A DNA stretch of 27,634 nt from Paraktedonobacter sp036384215 (lineage in GTDB: Bacteria; Chloroflexota; Ktedonobacteria; Ktedonobacterales; Ktedonobacteraceae), in the NCBI GenBank assembly GCA_036384215.1, contig DASVMX010000243.1, positions 1-27,634 of the forward strand, in the 5' to 3' direction. The stretch's first letter is position 1. The number at the start of each line of letters is the position of its first letter. Positions 1-6,911 of the stretch are shown here, one piece after another. A program made the translations under genes and the position numbers. Under the pieces are notes generated by a model. That model had not been told where the DNA came from, ran no database searches, and saw only the letters and a list, made by a program, of their open reading frames with translations.

Positions 1-1
1 A

Positions 2-415
2 CCCAATGCATTACTGGCAGTGCTGGTTGCCAATGATGAAGACAATGACTCGGTGATCGGTTCAGCAATCAGTCACGCCCACGGCAAGCCAGTCGTCTTT
101 TTATATCTCGCGGAATCCCGGAAGAGAGCAACCCCACAATTATTCGAGGTGGTAGACCCCTACCTGGAGGATCAATCCGCGAAAACAACCTTCAAACAGG
201 CTGCTCATCTGGCGCGTGAAGCGAAACTTGCCACGCAGTTTGTCTATAAACAACAGGAACCAGGGACAATCGCCACCATGTGGCAAAAGGTTCGCCCACA
301 CGAGATGGTACTGGCCGCCGAGCGGACCACACAATGTGAACAACTGAGCCCGGATTTCATTCGCTATGAACTCACTCCCCATGGGAAGGTAGCTCATATC
401 CTCAAATCCTGGTAA
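2..415 (+). CDS. C-terminal part of a gene with a universal-stress-protein-like domain (5' end outside window)
   Basis: The frame is open to the left edge of the window (codons from base 2) and ends at TAA 413-415, so the annotated part is the C-terminal ~137 residues. The first residues (LLAVLVANDEDND) look like the first beta strand and loop of a USP / adenine-nucleotide alpha-hydrolase fold. HGKPVVFLYLAE then resembles the second strand, and the end (SPDFIRYELTPHGKVAHILKSW) is strongly conserved in character. From family knowledge, USP-like domains of this kind occur as C-terminal extensions of APC-type amino acid permeases in Chloroflexota; that the missing part is a permease is inference. 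The GTG at base 20 is an internal valine codon, not a credible start. A stand-alone stress protein is the alternative. Confidence 0.55.
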   Translation, partial: PNALLAVLVANDEDNDSVIGSAISHAHGKPVVFLYLAESRKRATPQLFEVVDPYLEDQSAKTTFKQAAHLAREAKLATQFVYKQQEPGTIATMWQKVRPHEMVLAAERTTQCEQLSPDFIRYELTPHGKVAHILKSW

Positions 416-920
416 AAGCGGTCTCTAGAAGGGATTGAGAGAAAACTCGCAAGCTGGCCTCGAACAGGGCCTGACTAAAATGAACGAAGTATCCAGCTCT
501 AGTATCAGGAGGGCTAGACGCTTCGTTCTTTCCAGTATAACAAACATAATAGGGGCATGTCAAAAATAAAATGTTTTATAAGTTATAAGCAGCATAAACT
601 GATGTTTACATAATATTATGCAATTTAGCATGGAAATAGTATTTTTGCGAGATAATGCCGCTTTACCTCTCTGTTCAATGATCTTAGCCTGACGTTTTGG
701 GAACCAGAATTACGATCATCTTTCTTGCTCAGCTTTTCGTCGGTAAAAACCTTCGCCGCCGCTCTTCCTTGCTAGTTGAGGAGGTGCGGAGATAAAATAG
801 AGGGAAGACCCATAGGTCATCCCTGTGCATCAGGCTCTCCCCCCGCGTGGGAGGAAAGCTGGAAAACAATTTGAGGTGATCTCTCAAGTCTATTTCCTGG
901 TAAGGAGGCACTGATTTGCC
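416..920. other. 505-base intergenic region
   Basis: No credible gene is seen. Apart from the nested inverted repeat at 482-528, the stretch 540-660 is AT-rich and contains the perfect palindrome CATAATATTATG (609-620) and a GATAAT hexamer (651-656) that could be a -10 box, but no good -35 box is correctly spaced. A short hairpin with stem GACC/GGTC and loop CATA lies near 806-828. The region ends with the TAAGGAGG ribosome binding site (901-908) of the next gene. It probably holds the promoter and a long leader. Confidence 0.4.
482..528. terminator. Nested inverted repeat, possible terminator of the upstream gene
   Basis: The arms GAACGAAG (482-489) and CTTCGTTC (521-528) are perfectly complementary. 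Inside them TCTAG (498-502) pairs with CTAGA (514-518). The structure lies 67 bases after the stop codon at 415 and is followed by TTTCC, only a weak U-tract. It could be a terminator of the upstream gene or a protein-binding site. Confidence 0.35.
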
Positions 921-1805
921 ATGACTTCTCACATACAACACACGGATATCGCGCTGTCACGACGCGCGCGGCTGATGTTTGAGCCGTATCACGCCATGAT
1001 TTTCTTTGCACAGGAGGCGCGGCAGGCATTTCTTGATCTCGGGTTAAAAGGCTACTGGATGGGCTATTTTGCCTCACGATCCGCACCACTTGGACCTGCC
1101 TCTGCAGCTGTCGTCACGGCTACCTTTTACCATTTCCACCCCAATATGGTTGCTCGCGCTCTCCCCGATGCATGGCGCATCGCCAGCCCGGAGCGGGTAC
1201 TGGAGGTGCGTCTCCAGGCTGCCGATGCAGCACTACGCCGTCTCCTCGGCGATCAGATTGCGTCCGCTGAGATGGCAGAGGCGGCGGACCTGGCAAAAGA
1301 GGCGACACGCGGCTGCTCCGTTAATGGGCGAGCGCTCTTTGCAGGGTACTCACAACTGCCCTGGCCGAAGGAGCCGCATCTTGTGCTCTGGCACGCCACT
1401 ACGCTCCTGCGCGAGCATCGCTGGGATGGACACATGGCGACGCTGCTGGCAGAGGGGATCGATGGCTGCGAAGCTCACCTTACCTACGTTGGCACAGGCG
1501 AGGTGTCCAGAGCGACGATGCAACCCGTACGCGGCTGGAGCGACGAGGAGTGGGATGCCGCAGCCAGACGCTTGCAGCAGCGCGGCATGCTGGATGAGCA
1601 TGGGCTTCTGACACCCACCGGGGAACAGGTGCGCCAGGCGATAGAGAATCGTACCGATCTGCTGGCCTTGCCTCCCTGGCAACACCTGGGAAGAGAGCGA
1701 TCCGAACGCCTGCTGGCTCTCGCCCAGCCCATCAGCCAGCGCATTGTAGACCAGGGCGGCATCCCACAGGTCAATCCAATGGGTCTGTCAAGCTCTGGGT
1801 CCTGA
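921..1805 (+). CDS. SCO6745-family protein (HTH_67-like)
   Basis: This 294-residue protein matches the SCO6745 family seen widely in Actinobacteria and Chloroflexota. The family features seen are ARLMFEPYHAMIFFAQEARQAF near the N-terminus, the G(Y/F)ASRSAPLG segment around residues 50-60, FYHFHPNMV around 70, and a C-terminal winged-helix-like part (GWSDEEWDAAARRLQQRGMLDEHGLLTPTG). The C-terminal part resembles a helix-turn-helix of the MarR type. The biochemical role of the family is not established; DNA or small-molecule binding is only inferred. The start is supported by TAAGGAGG at 901-908, 12 bases before ATG. The gene is monocistronic and converges with the LysM-CHAP gene. Confidence 0.75.
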   Translation: MTSHIQHTDIALSRRARLMFEPYHAMIFFAQEARQAFLDLGLKGYWMGYFASRSAPLGPASAAVVTATFYHFHPNMVARALPDAWRIASPERVLEVRLQAADAALRRLLGDQIASAEMAEAADLAKEATRGCSVNGRALFAGYSQLPWPKEPHLVLWHATTLLREHRWDGHMATLLAEGIDGCEAHLTYVGTGEVSRATMQPVRGWSDEEWDAAARRLQQRGMLDEHGLLTPTGEQVRQAIENRTDLLALPPWQHLGRERSERLLALAQPISQRIVDQGGIPQVNPMGLSSSGS

Positions 1806-2182
1806 TTTCAGCCGGCGCTTTCTCTCAACGCAAGTACCATGGAATGTCCTCACTCTCGTTCTTTCGCGCCTTTCATCTCAAATTGATGCAACTGGTGTCT
1901 CGCCTTTATTAAAAGAGCTTTCATGCTTTGCGCCCGAAATCACTGAAGGGTTTATTAACAGCTAGTGTGGCTACAATTGTTATGCTAGTGTGAAATCTAG
2001 CCAGACTGACAATTAAACTGACACTTGCAAGTTTGGGGGCATGTGGGAGCAAAACGAAACCACCTGGGAACTGACTTCCCAGGCGGTTTGAGTTGTGGAG
2101 ATGAGGAAGAGTTGAACTCTTTTCCAGCCGCTACCATGCAGCGGGAGGCAATCCCCTCTCCCTCTTCTGGATCGAATGCTGA
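1806..2182. other. 377-base intergenic region between convergent genes
   Basis: No gene is supported. The only clear structure is the strong hairpin at 2057-2089, listed separately. The part 1,900-2,030 is AT-rich without recognisable motifs. Confidence 0.4.
2057..2089 (-). terminator. Rho-independent terminator of the LysM-CHAP gene
   Basis: The arms AAACCACCTGGGAA (2057-2070) and TTCCCAGGCGGTTT (2076-2089) form a 14-bp stem with loop CTGAC. Read on the minus strand the single imperfect position is a G-U pair, and the stem is followed by a T-rich tract (TTTCGTTTT). It lies about 94 bases after the stop of the LysM-CHAP gene. The weaker T content on the plus side suggests it mainly serves the minus strand. 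Confidence 0.75.
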
Positions 2183-2884
2183 CTATATTGTGAGAAACGT
2201 TACTCCAGAGCCAGGCGTGAAGGTGACATCAGTTACCTGGCCTGGGTCAGAGCCCCAGTTCATATTGCTAGCAACAACGTCGCCATTGCTCAGGATCTGC
2301 TCTACGACCGCGACATGGCCCAGACCATAGGCCCCCTGGACCCACGGCTGAAGATTGAGAATCGCGCCAACGGAGGGCTGGCTGGAAACATGCCAACCAA
2401 ATGCGCGGGCGCGATCCGTCCACTGCCATGCATCCGACGATATATTGGTCCAGGGAACATAGACGCTGTGCAACTGGTGATAGCGCTCATCCGCCCACCA
2501 GGTACATTGCCCGTAAGGATAGGGGTTACTCGCCCCGCTAGCCCCAGTTTGCATGGGCGACTGTGAACTCATCGCGTTCGCAGGAATACAGATTGTCTCG
2601 TCAACAGAAATGAGATTCGCATTCGCCAGATGGTTAGACGAAGCCAGGGTTTGCCAGCTGGTGTTGTAACGCTCGGCGATGGTGGACAAATTATCTCCTG
2701 CCACGACGACATAGGTCTGCTCTCCTTTGGGACAAGCAGACTGGGCAAAGGCTTTCAGAGGCGTTCCAAAGCCGCGCCCCAGAAAGAGCGTCATCAGCGC
2801 GAGGAAGACACCTACCGCTTCCAGAATGAGGCGAACTGGACGATGCGCTTGCAAATACTGCCAGAAAGATGAGGGGGTTTGCAT
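2183..2884 (-). CDS. LysM-CHAP domain cell-wall hydrolase
   Basis: The predicted protein has 233 residues. An N-terminal hydrophobic segment (about 18-37) and the site AFAQSA near 45-50 look like a signal peptide or anchor. It is followed by one LysM peptidoglycan-binding domain (about 57-102, YVVVAGDNLSTIAERYN) and a CHAP domain (about 118-233). The CHAP domain has C127 in YPYGQCTWWA, H190 in GLGHVAVVE and an Asn/Asp-type residue in SNMNW (207-209), the expected Cys-His-Asn catalytic set of an amidase/endopeptidase. The role is peptidoglycan cleavage outside the membrane. I chose the ATG at 2884 because AAAGGA lies 10 bases upstream. An in-frame ATG at 2968 would add 28 residues that place a non-signal sequence before the membrane segment, lacks a good ribosome binding site, and would make two palindromes coding. 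Confidence 0.85.
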   Translation of the reverse strand: MQTPSSFWQYLQAHRPVRLILEAVGVFLALMTLFLGRGFGTPLKAFAQSACPKGEQTYVVVAGDNLSTIAERYNTSWQTLASSNHLANANLISVDETICIPANAMSSQSPMQTGASGASNPYPYGQCTWWADERYHQLHSVYVPWTNISSDAWQWTDRARAFGWHVSSQPSVGAILNLQPWVQGAYGLGHVAVVEQILSNGDVVASNMNWGSDPGQVTDVTFTPGSGVTFLTI

Positions 2885-2909
2885 GATTGAGTAATCCTTT
2901 CTCTTTGCT

Positions 2910-2924
2910 CTTGAATGTTTCAAG
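2910..2924. promoter_or_regulatory. Palindrome in the LysM-CHAP leader (CTTGAA-N3-TTCAAG)
   Basis: This is a perfect 6+6 inverted repeat with a 3-base spacer, 26-40 bases upstream of the chosen ATG at 2884. It has the shape of a dimeric repressor site; its regulator is unknown. Confidence 0.35.
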
Positions 2925-2943
2925 TTGATCCAATGTGTGTCTT

Positions 2944-2963
2944 TCTGGATAAATTTATCCAGA
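2944..2963. promoter_or_regulatory. 20-bp perfect palindrome upstream of the LysM-CHAP gene
   Basis: TCTGGATAAA is followed directly by its reverse complement TTTATCCAGA, with no spacer and no mismatch. It sits 60-80 bases upstream of the chosen start, where a promoter or operator would be expected. A candidate minus-strand -10 hexamer (TAATCT) at 2966-2971 is weak. The likely use is binding of a dimeric regulator controlling the hydrolase. Confidence 0.45.
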
Positions 2964-3265
2964 GACATAGATTAGCTCATCATGGTGTATCTTGTCTTGT
3001 TATTGCTGAGGAAATAGGAGAAAAGGGGGATGCTCATGTTGTCTAAAGAATGGAGCCCGGTGAAGCTCTGATCTGACTTGAGGCTTTCAGTGAAGCAGAG
3101 GTTGTCCTTATGCCCTGGCTTCCTCCGCTGCCGGGTTGGGAAGAGACACATAAGCAACGCTGCGAAGAGAAAACCGCCCATGCTTTGTGAGTGCCAATGG
3201 CCTTCTTGCTCAGATAGACGCGCAGCCTGCAAAAAGGATGCACCTTCTGCTCTTCGTTCCTGCAC

Positions 3266-3766
3266 TTATGATATGGCAGCCAGATTGTTGGTGAGCACAT
3301 ACTCCACAATCACCACATCGCGCCAGACGCCATCAAGTTGGCCGTGTTTTTCGTATGTTCCTACTTCGCGGAAACCAAGCGCACGCAACAATCCTCGGCT
3401 GGCGGCATTTTCGACAAACACGCGCGAGACGAGCTTTGTAAAGCCAGCTTGCTCGCATTCCTGGATAAGTCGGGTCAGGGCCACACGTCCCGCTCCTTTG
3501 CCTCGCCAGTCGCGCCGCACATAGACCGAAAATTCGACAATCCCGGCATAGCAAGCACGTGGCCGGTAGGAAGAAGAGGAGGCATAAGCTACAATCTCGT
3601 CCTCCTGTTCGACGACCACAATGGGATGGGTGCCATCAAACCAGCCTGCAACCATTGCCTCCGTGCGCAGTTCAGTTTCAAAGGTACCCACCCGATCTTC
3701 GATTCCCTGATTATAAATAGCAGCGATGGCCGCTGCATCGGCCTCGCTGGCTAGTCGCACCCGCAT
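3266..3766 (-). CDS. arsN1: ArsN1-like GNAT N-acetyltransferase (arsinothricin/phosphinothricin type)
   Basis: This 166-residue GNAT enzyme has the acetyl-CoA pyrophosphate-binding motif RGKGAG (88-93). It also carries signatures typical of the ArsN1 / phosphinothricin acetyltransferase group: AIYNQGIEDRVGTFET (16-31), SYRPRACYAG (66-75), EFSVYV (78-83), LVSRVF, ENAASR and LGFREVGTYEKHGQLDGVWRDVVIVE. Family members transfer acetyl from acetyl-CoA to the alpha-amino group of glutamate-analogue antibiotics such as arsinothricin or phosphinothricin, inactivating them. The gene overlaps the 3' end of the marR gene by 16 bases. Its AAGGAG ribosome binding site lies inside marR, so translation is coupled. 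The substrate preference cannot be read from sequence alone. Confidence 0.78.
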   Translation of the reverse strand: MRVRLASEADAAAIAAIYNQGIEDRVGTFETELRTEAMVAGWFDGTHPIVVVEQEDEIVAYASSSSYRPRACYAGIVEFSVYVRRDWRGKGAGRVALTRLIQECEQAGFTKLVSRVFVENAASRGLLRALGFREVGTYEKHGQLDGVWRDVVIVEYVLTNNLAAIS

Positions 3767-4236
3767 GTCGATTCTCCTTCATCTGATCTGGACACCCAGG
3801 CTTCCTGCGTAAGTGTGAGCAGCGCCTGTTGCAATAATTCCAGGGCCGAGCGCACAGAGGTATGTTGATCGCCGGGAATGTGCTCAAATGTCCGCTCTGC
3901 CAGGGAATTGAGCGTCTGGTTGAGGTCTGCCAGACGTGCTTCACCCGCAGGAGATAGCGAGAGACGCACGGTCCGCCGATCCTGTGCGCTGGGAACTTTT
4001 TCGACCAGCCCCTCCTGAACCAGGTTTTCAACCGCGCGACTGGTCCAACTTTTATCAAAGCCGATCCGACGACTCAGTTCCGCCAGGGTCACCGGGCCAC
4101 TGCGCCCAAGTTCTGTGAGCACAGTACACTGGGTGCTCGTGGTTCCTCCACAATGCGCTACGCAACTGCGCTGTAACCGGGTATGCAAACGTGCCACCTC
4201 GCGTAATAAGGCGCCTGTCGATGCTGGCTGTTCCAT
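3751..4236 (-). CDS. MarR-family transcriptional regulator
   Basis: This 161-residue winged-helix regulator has TLAELSRRIGFDKSWTSRAVENLVQEGLVEK as HTH and recognition helix, followed by the wing SAQDRRTVRLSLSPAG. C25, C29 and C37 flank the first helices (SCVAHCGGTTSTQC), and the extreme C-terminus is CGC (158-160). These are unusual for MarR and could bind a thiophilic ligand such as trivalent arsenic, which is inference. The start is supported by AAGGAGG 7-8 bases before ATG. It overlaps the ArsN1-like acetyltransferase gene and most likely represses its own operon through the palindrome at 4260-4276. Confidence 0.85.
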   Translation of the reverse strand: MEQPASTGALLREVARLHTRLQRSCVAHCGGTTSTQCTVLTELGRSGPVTLAELSRRIGFDKSWTSRAVENLVQEGLVEKVPSAQDRRTVRLSLSPAGEARLADLNQTLNSLAERTFEHIPGDQHTSVRSALELLQQALLTLTQEAWVSRSDEGESTCGCD

Positions 4237-4259
4237 GGGTTTCCTCCTTCCGTTTTCTT

Positions 4260-4276
4260 CGTTGCTATTCGCAACG
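4260..4276. promoter_or_regulatory. Putative MarR operator CGTTGC-N5-GCAACG
   Basis: This perfect 6+6 palindrome with spacer TATTC lies between the predicted transcription start and the marR ribosome binding site. That is the expected place for an autorepressor site. MarR proteins typically bind such 16-20 bp palindromes. Confidence 0.6.
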
Positions 4277-4287
4277 GACCTGGCGCC

Positions 4288-4316
4288 AGTATACCTGATG
4301 ATTTTATCGTCGTCAA
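4288..4316 (-). promoter_or_regulatory. Sigma70-type promoter of the marR-arsN1 operon
   Basis: On the minus strand TTGACG (4316-4311) and TATACT (4293-4288) are separated by exactly 17 bases. This is a near-consensus housekeeping promoter 52 bases upstream of the marR ATG. Confidence 0.7.
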
Positions 4317-4318
4317 GG

Positions 4319-4328
4319 GCAACGTTGT
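4319..4328. promoter_or_regulatory. Second candidate operator overlapping half-sites GCAACG/CGTTGT
   Basis: The sequence GCAACGTTGT reuses the same GCAACG and CGTTG half-sites as the palindrome at 4260-4276 and sits just upstream of the -35 box. Two sites flanking the promoter would allow tight repression. It may also be chance. Confidence 0.35.
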
Positions 4329-4552
4329 GGCCAGCAACAGATAGGCGCCAGGTAGCCTGGCTGGAAACAGTATCCCGTAGCGAGAATGATCGTGTCTACC
4401 TCTGGAAGCCTCGTTTTTCCGGTGAATCCCACACGAGCCAGTGTGCCGGGCATCAAAGTGTATCCTGTCGACCCGTTCGCGGCAGAGGTAGAGGCCAGGG
4501 CCGGTGCCGGTTCTGGGGCCTGGCTTAGGTAGAACTATTCAAAATAGGTTTT

Positions 4553-5122
4553 TCAATACCGATCCCCTTTCTCCTCTGCTTCAGGAGATCTCCACTGGCC
4601 AGAGGCAAGAAAGCCGAGAGGGCCGAGTCGTGGCGTGAGCCATTGATCGAGACTATACCGTCTGCCCGCGGAAGTAATCAGGAGCATGCCAAAGAGGAGC
4701 GCATAGGGAAGGGCTGTGCCAATGTCGGTGGTTTGTCCAGCTTGATATGGTCCACCAAAACCTTCCGGGATGCTCCAGATCCCTAAAGCCAGAAGCACGC
4801 CAATCGCATCGATCAGATTGCTGAACAGACCGAGAATCAGACATACTGCCAGTGTTGTTTCGATGGAGGCTTCCAGGCGGGCAAAGAGCAGTGGATTAAA
4901 ACTGACAAGATTTGCCCACCAGGTAATCCAGGCCTGGATGAGTACGGGCTGGCCTTCTTTCGCACGAGTGAGCTGGTTGAGGAATGTGTTTTGAAATGCT
5001 GGTTGCCATTTCAACCAGGCCGCCACTACCCATATTCCTCCAAAAGCGATGCGCAAAATGGCCATTATTTGGCCTCGTTTGCGCTCAGATCCCAACAACA
5101 AGAATAGATATAGTAACCGCAT
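4553..5122 (-). CDS. DoxX/DoxD-like integral membrane protein
   Basis: This 189-residue protein has about four hydrophobic segments. It starts RIAFGGIWVVAAWLKWQPAF and contains ARLEASIETTLAVCLILGLFSNL and a final helix before RRYSLDQWLTPRLG, which is the DoxX/TQO small-subunit pattern. Family members are small membrane proteins associated with quinone- or sulfur-linked redox chemistry, but the exact function is often unknown. The start at 5122 is preceded by GGAGAGG; an internal ATG (residue 20) is an alternative. A TATACT -10 hexamer on the minus strand (5179-5174) upstream, without a clear -35, hints at its own promoter. The gene also follows the redox operon by only 102 bases, so readthrough is possible. 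Confidence 0.7.
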   Translation of the reverse strand: MRLLYLFLLLGSERKRGQIMAILRIAFGGIWVVAAWLKWQPAFQNTFLNQLTRAKEGQPVLIQAWITWWANLVSFNPLLFARLEASIETTLAVCLILGLFSNLIDAIGVLLALGIWSIPEGFGGPYQAGQTTDIGTALPYALLFGMLLITSAGRRYSLDQWLTPRLGPLGFLASGQWRSPEAEEKGDRY

Positions 5123-5224
5123 CGCACCTCTCCACTTGTTTTCCTTTGACGCGAAGAAACCTTTTCTATTATGAGTATACGCTTAAGGATTTTATCAGAT
5201 CTGCTTGCTTGATTGTGAGTGGGA

Positions 5225-5548
5225 TTACGGCTTCTCGATACGCCGGCGTGGCCAGATGATGATGACCAGGGCCAGGGCGAACCCTATCCCACTGACCAGC
5301 GCCAGCCAACCCAGGTTGGCGGTTTGCCCGGAAAGCAATTCATAGAGCGCGTCGGTCACGAGCCAGAGTTGCACGATCAGAATCACGGCCAGGAGAAACA
5401 CCTGGGCCTGGACAATGGCGATCCTCCCCTCTAAACCCAGAAAATGCGGACCGGGCAGAGGCCCACGCGGTCCGCGTGGAGGTCGTTGCACGGCTGGATC
5501 ATCGGGATTGGCTTTGCCAGGGCTGCTTTTGATCTCACTGCTGCTCAT
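5225..5548 (-). CDS. Small two-helix membrane protein of the redox operon
   Basis: This 107-residue protein has a proline-rich cytosolic N-terminus (residues 1-40) followed by two transmembrane helices (IAIVQAQVFLLAVILIVQLWLV and LGWLALVSGIGFALALVIIIW) and the basic end RRRIEKP. It begins within the stop of the Rieske gene (ATGA overlap) and has AAGGAG upstream, so it is translationally coupled. Its position and topology suggest an accessory or anchoring subunit of the membrane redox complex. It resembles the small proteins annotated as DUF6755 beside Rieske genes, but that name is from memory and unverified. Confidence 0.65.
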   Translation of the reverse strand: MSSSEIKSSPGKANPDDPAVQRPPRGPRGPLPGPHFLGLEGRIAIVQAQVFLLAVILIVQLWLVTDALYELLSGQTANLGWLALVSGIGFALALVIIIWPRRRIEKP

Positions 5549-6096
5549 CGTTCTATCTCCTTGACGGCGTAGATCATCCCGTTTTCCCTGGCCAATTGGA
5601 TCAAGGGGAGCGGGCGAAGCGGTGGACCGGCCAGCACATTGCCAGTGGCCGCGTCAAAGAGTCCCTCATGACAGGGACAATGCAGCTTGCCATCTCCCTG
5701 ATAGAGCACCGCGCACGAGAGATGCGTACAGACATCGCTGTAGGCCACTAACCCATGGCCTGGCAGGTTGATCAGAATCCCCTGTGCATACTCGTCGGGA
5801 TAGTTGAAGACTTTCCATTCGTTCTCGGCCAACTCCCCTTCTTTCGCAATCGCCACAGCTTTCACGTTGGACCCTTTGGGCAAGGCACCGAGAATGGCCA
5901 GAGCGCCTGTTGCCAGGAAAAGCGCGCCCGAACCAGCCAGCAGGAAACGTAGGGTATCGCGCCGTGTGACGACTTCATCTTCATCCCAGGGATAGGGAAA
6001 CTCACGTCGCCATTCCTCGTCGTGGCTCGCGCTGTGCGACGCTGCTTTGCTTCCTGGTTGCGCCGCCTCTGACGATGGCTGCAGAGGGTGTTTCAT
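5545..6096 (-). CDS. Rieske [2Fe-2S] protein
   Basis: This 183-residue protein has cluster-binding motifs C123-T-H125 (CTHLSC) and C140-x2-H143 (CPCHEG). C128 and C142 are positioned for the disulfide of respiratory, high-potential Rieske proteins. The N-terminal VTRRDTLRFLLAGSGALFLATGALAIL (about 43-69) is a twin-arginine-type signal anchor, so the Rieske domain should face the outside. GPPLRPLPLIQL is the usual Pro loop region. The start overlaps the ferredoxin stop (ATGA) and is preceded by AAGGAG. It probably passes electrons between quinol or an outer donor and the molybdopterin/ferredoxin subunits. Confidence 0.9.
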   Translation of the reverse strand: MKHPLQPSSEAAQPGSKAASHSASHDEEWRREFPYPWDEDEVVTRRDTLRFLLAGSGALFLATGALAILGALPKGSNVKAVAIAKEGELAENEWKVFNYPDEYAQGILINLPGHGLVAYSDVCTHLSCAVLYQGDGKLHCPCHEGLFDAATGNVLAGPPLRPLPLIQLARENGMIYAVKEIER

Positions 6097-6896
6097 CTTT
6101 TCGCTCCTTCAACTGTCTGCGAAAGCTTTTCCAGGCCGGCGGGTGCCGGGTTTGCGGGAGAAACCGGCGTGGGCTCCAACGGCTGACGTGGGGTCCAGGG
6201 CTGTGGAGGAGCTTCTCGCTGGGGAAGACCCGCTGTTTCAGCATCGACCCACGCGTCAGCGCACTGATCCGCAGTCGCTGCCGGCAGGTTCGCGTGCCAG
6301 CCCAGATCCGCTTCTGAGACCAGTGACAGCAGATCCAGTTCGTCCTGTTGCTCGCCCACCACCACGTAGTTGCGCGTCTGCACGCGCTGGCGGCCAAAGA
6401 AGAACGTGTTCACGGGTTTTGCGCCCTGCTTCCCGCGCCCTGCCGCGATCCACTCTTCATAGGTGCCATAGAAAAGGGCCTGGGTGGGACAGACCGTCGC
6501 GCACATCGGCTCTTTGCCCTGGCTGGTGCGATCGTAGCAGAGATTGCACTTCTGCATGTAGTGGCCAGGCCGCTGAAACTTGGGCACGCCGAACGGGCAG
6601 GCATACCCGCAGTTTTCGCAGTAGATACAGCGCGTCTCATCCGCCGACTGGACGACGCCATCGGGACTGACCAGGATGGCCTGCGCCGGACAGACCTGCG
6701 CGCAGGGAGCCAGGGGATCTTCGCAGTGCATACACAACGTCGGCGAGGTTGCTACTGTGTGCTGGCGTTCGATATAGTCAATGTAGATCATGCTCTCACC
6801 CTTGTGGGTATCACACTCCCGGCAAGCTGCCACGCACGAACGGCAGCCAATGCAGCGCGAAGGATCGAGAAAGATCTTCTTTATCAATTCGGCCAT
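6093..6896 (-). CDS. Four-cluster ferredoxin subunit of molybdopterin oxidoreductase
   Basis: This 267-residue protein carries four cysteine clusters: CIGCRSCVAAC (15-25), CMHCEDPLAPCAQVCP, CIYCENCGYACP and CNLCYDRTSQGKEPMCATVCP. This is the arrangement of DMSO reductase / formate dehydrogenase beta subunits that bind four [4Fe-4S] clusters. The last ~70 residues are a Pro/Ala-rich extension with no recognisable domain. It has AAGGAAAGGA upstream of ATG, lies 15 bases downstream of the catalytic gene and overlaps the Rieske gene by four bases. The role is electron transfer between the catalytic subunit and the membrane part. Confidence 0.9.
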   Translation of the reverse strand: MAELIKKIFLDPSRCIGCRSCVAACRECDTHKGESMIYIDYIERQHTVATSPTLCMHCEDPLAPCAQVCPAQAILVSPDGVVQSADETRCIYCENCGYACPFGVPKFQRPGHYMQKCNLCYDRTSQGKEPMCATVCPTQALFYGTYEEWIAAGRGKQGAKPVNTFFFGRQRVQTRNYVVVGEQQDELDLLSLVSEADLGWHANLPAATADQCADAWVDAETAGLPQREAPPQPWTPRQPLEPTPVSPANPAPAGLEKLSQTVEGAKR

Positions 6897-6911
6897 ACGC
6901 TCTTCCTTTCC

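Larger units (their letters stand above)
2885..3265. other. 381-base intergenic region
   Basis: It contains the two palindromes listed separately. On the minus strand 2972-3265 is open from a GTG directly after the acetyltransferase stop. It encodes a hydrophobic stretch followed by basic residues (SMGGFLFAALLMCLFPTRQRR), but there is no ribosome binding site and no recognisable family, so I do not call a gene. No terminator for the acetyltransferase gene is evident. Confidence 0.35.
4237..4552. other. 316-base intergenic region
   Basis: It holds the marR promoter and operator candidates (4260-4328). Between about 4,330 and 4,550 I see no gene. Only a 5-bp hairpin (CTATT/AATAG) is present just after the DoxX stop, too weak to be called a terminator. 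Confidence 0.4.

Noticed and set aside
2972..3265. Minus-strand frame of 97 codons with a hydrophobic stretch followed by basic residues
   Set aside because: It begins with GTG without a ribosome binding site, has no family resemblance, and directly follows the acetyltransferase stop; not enough evidence for a gene.
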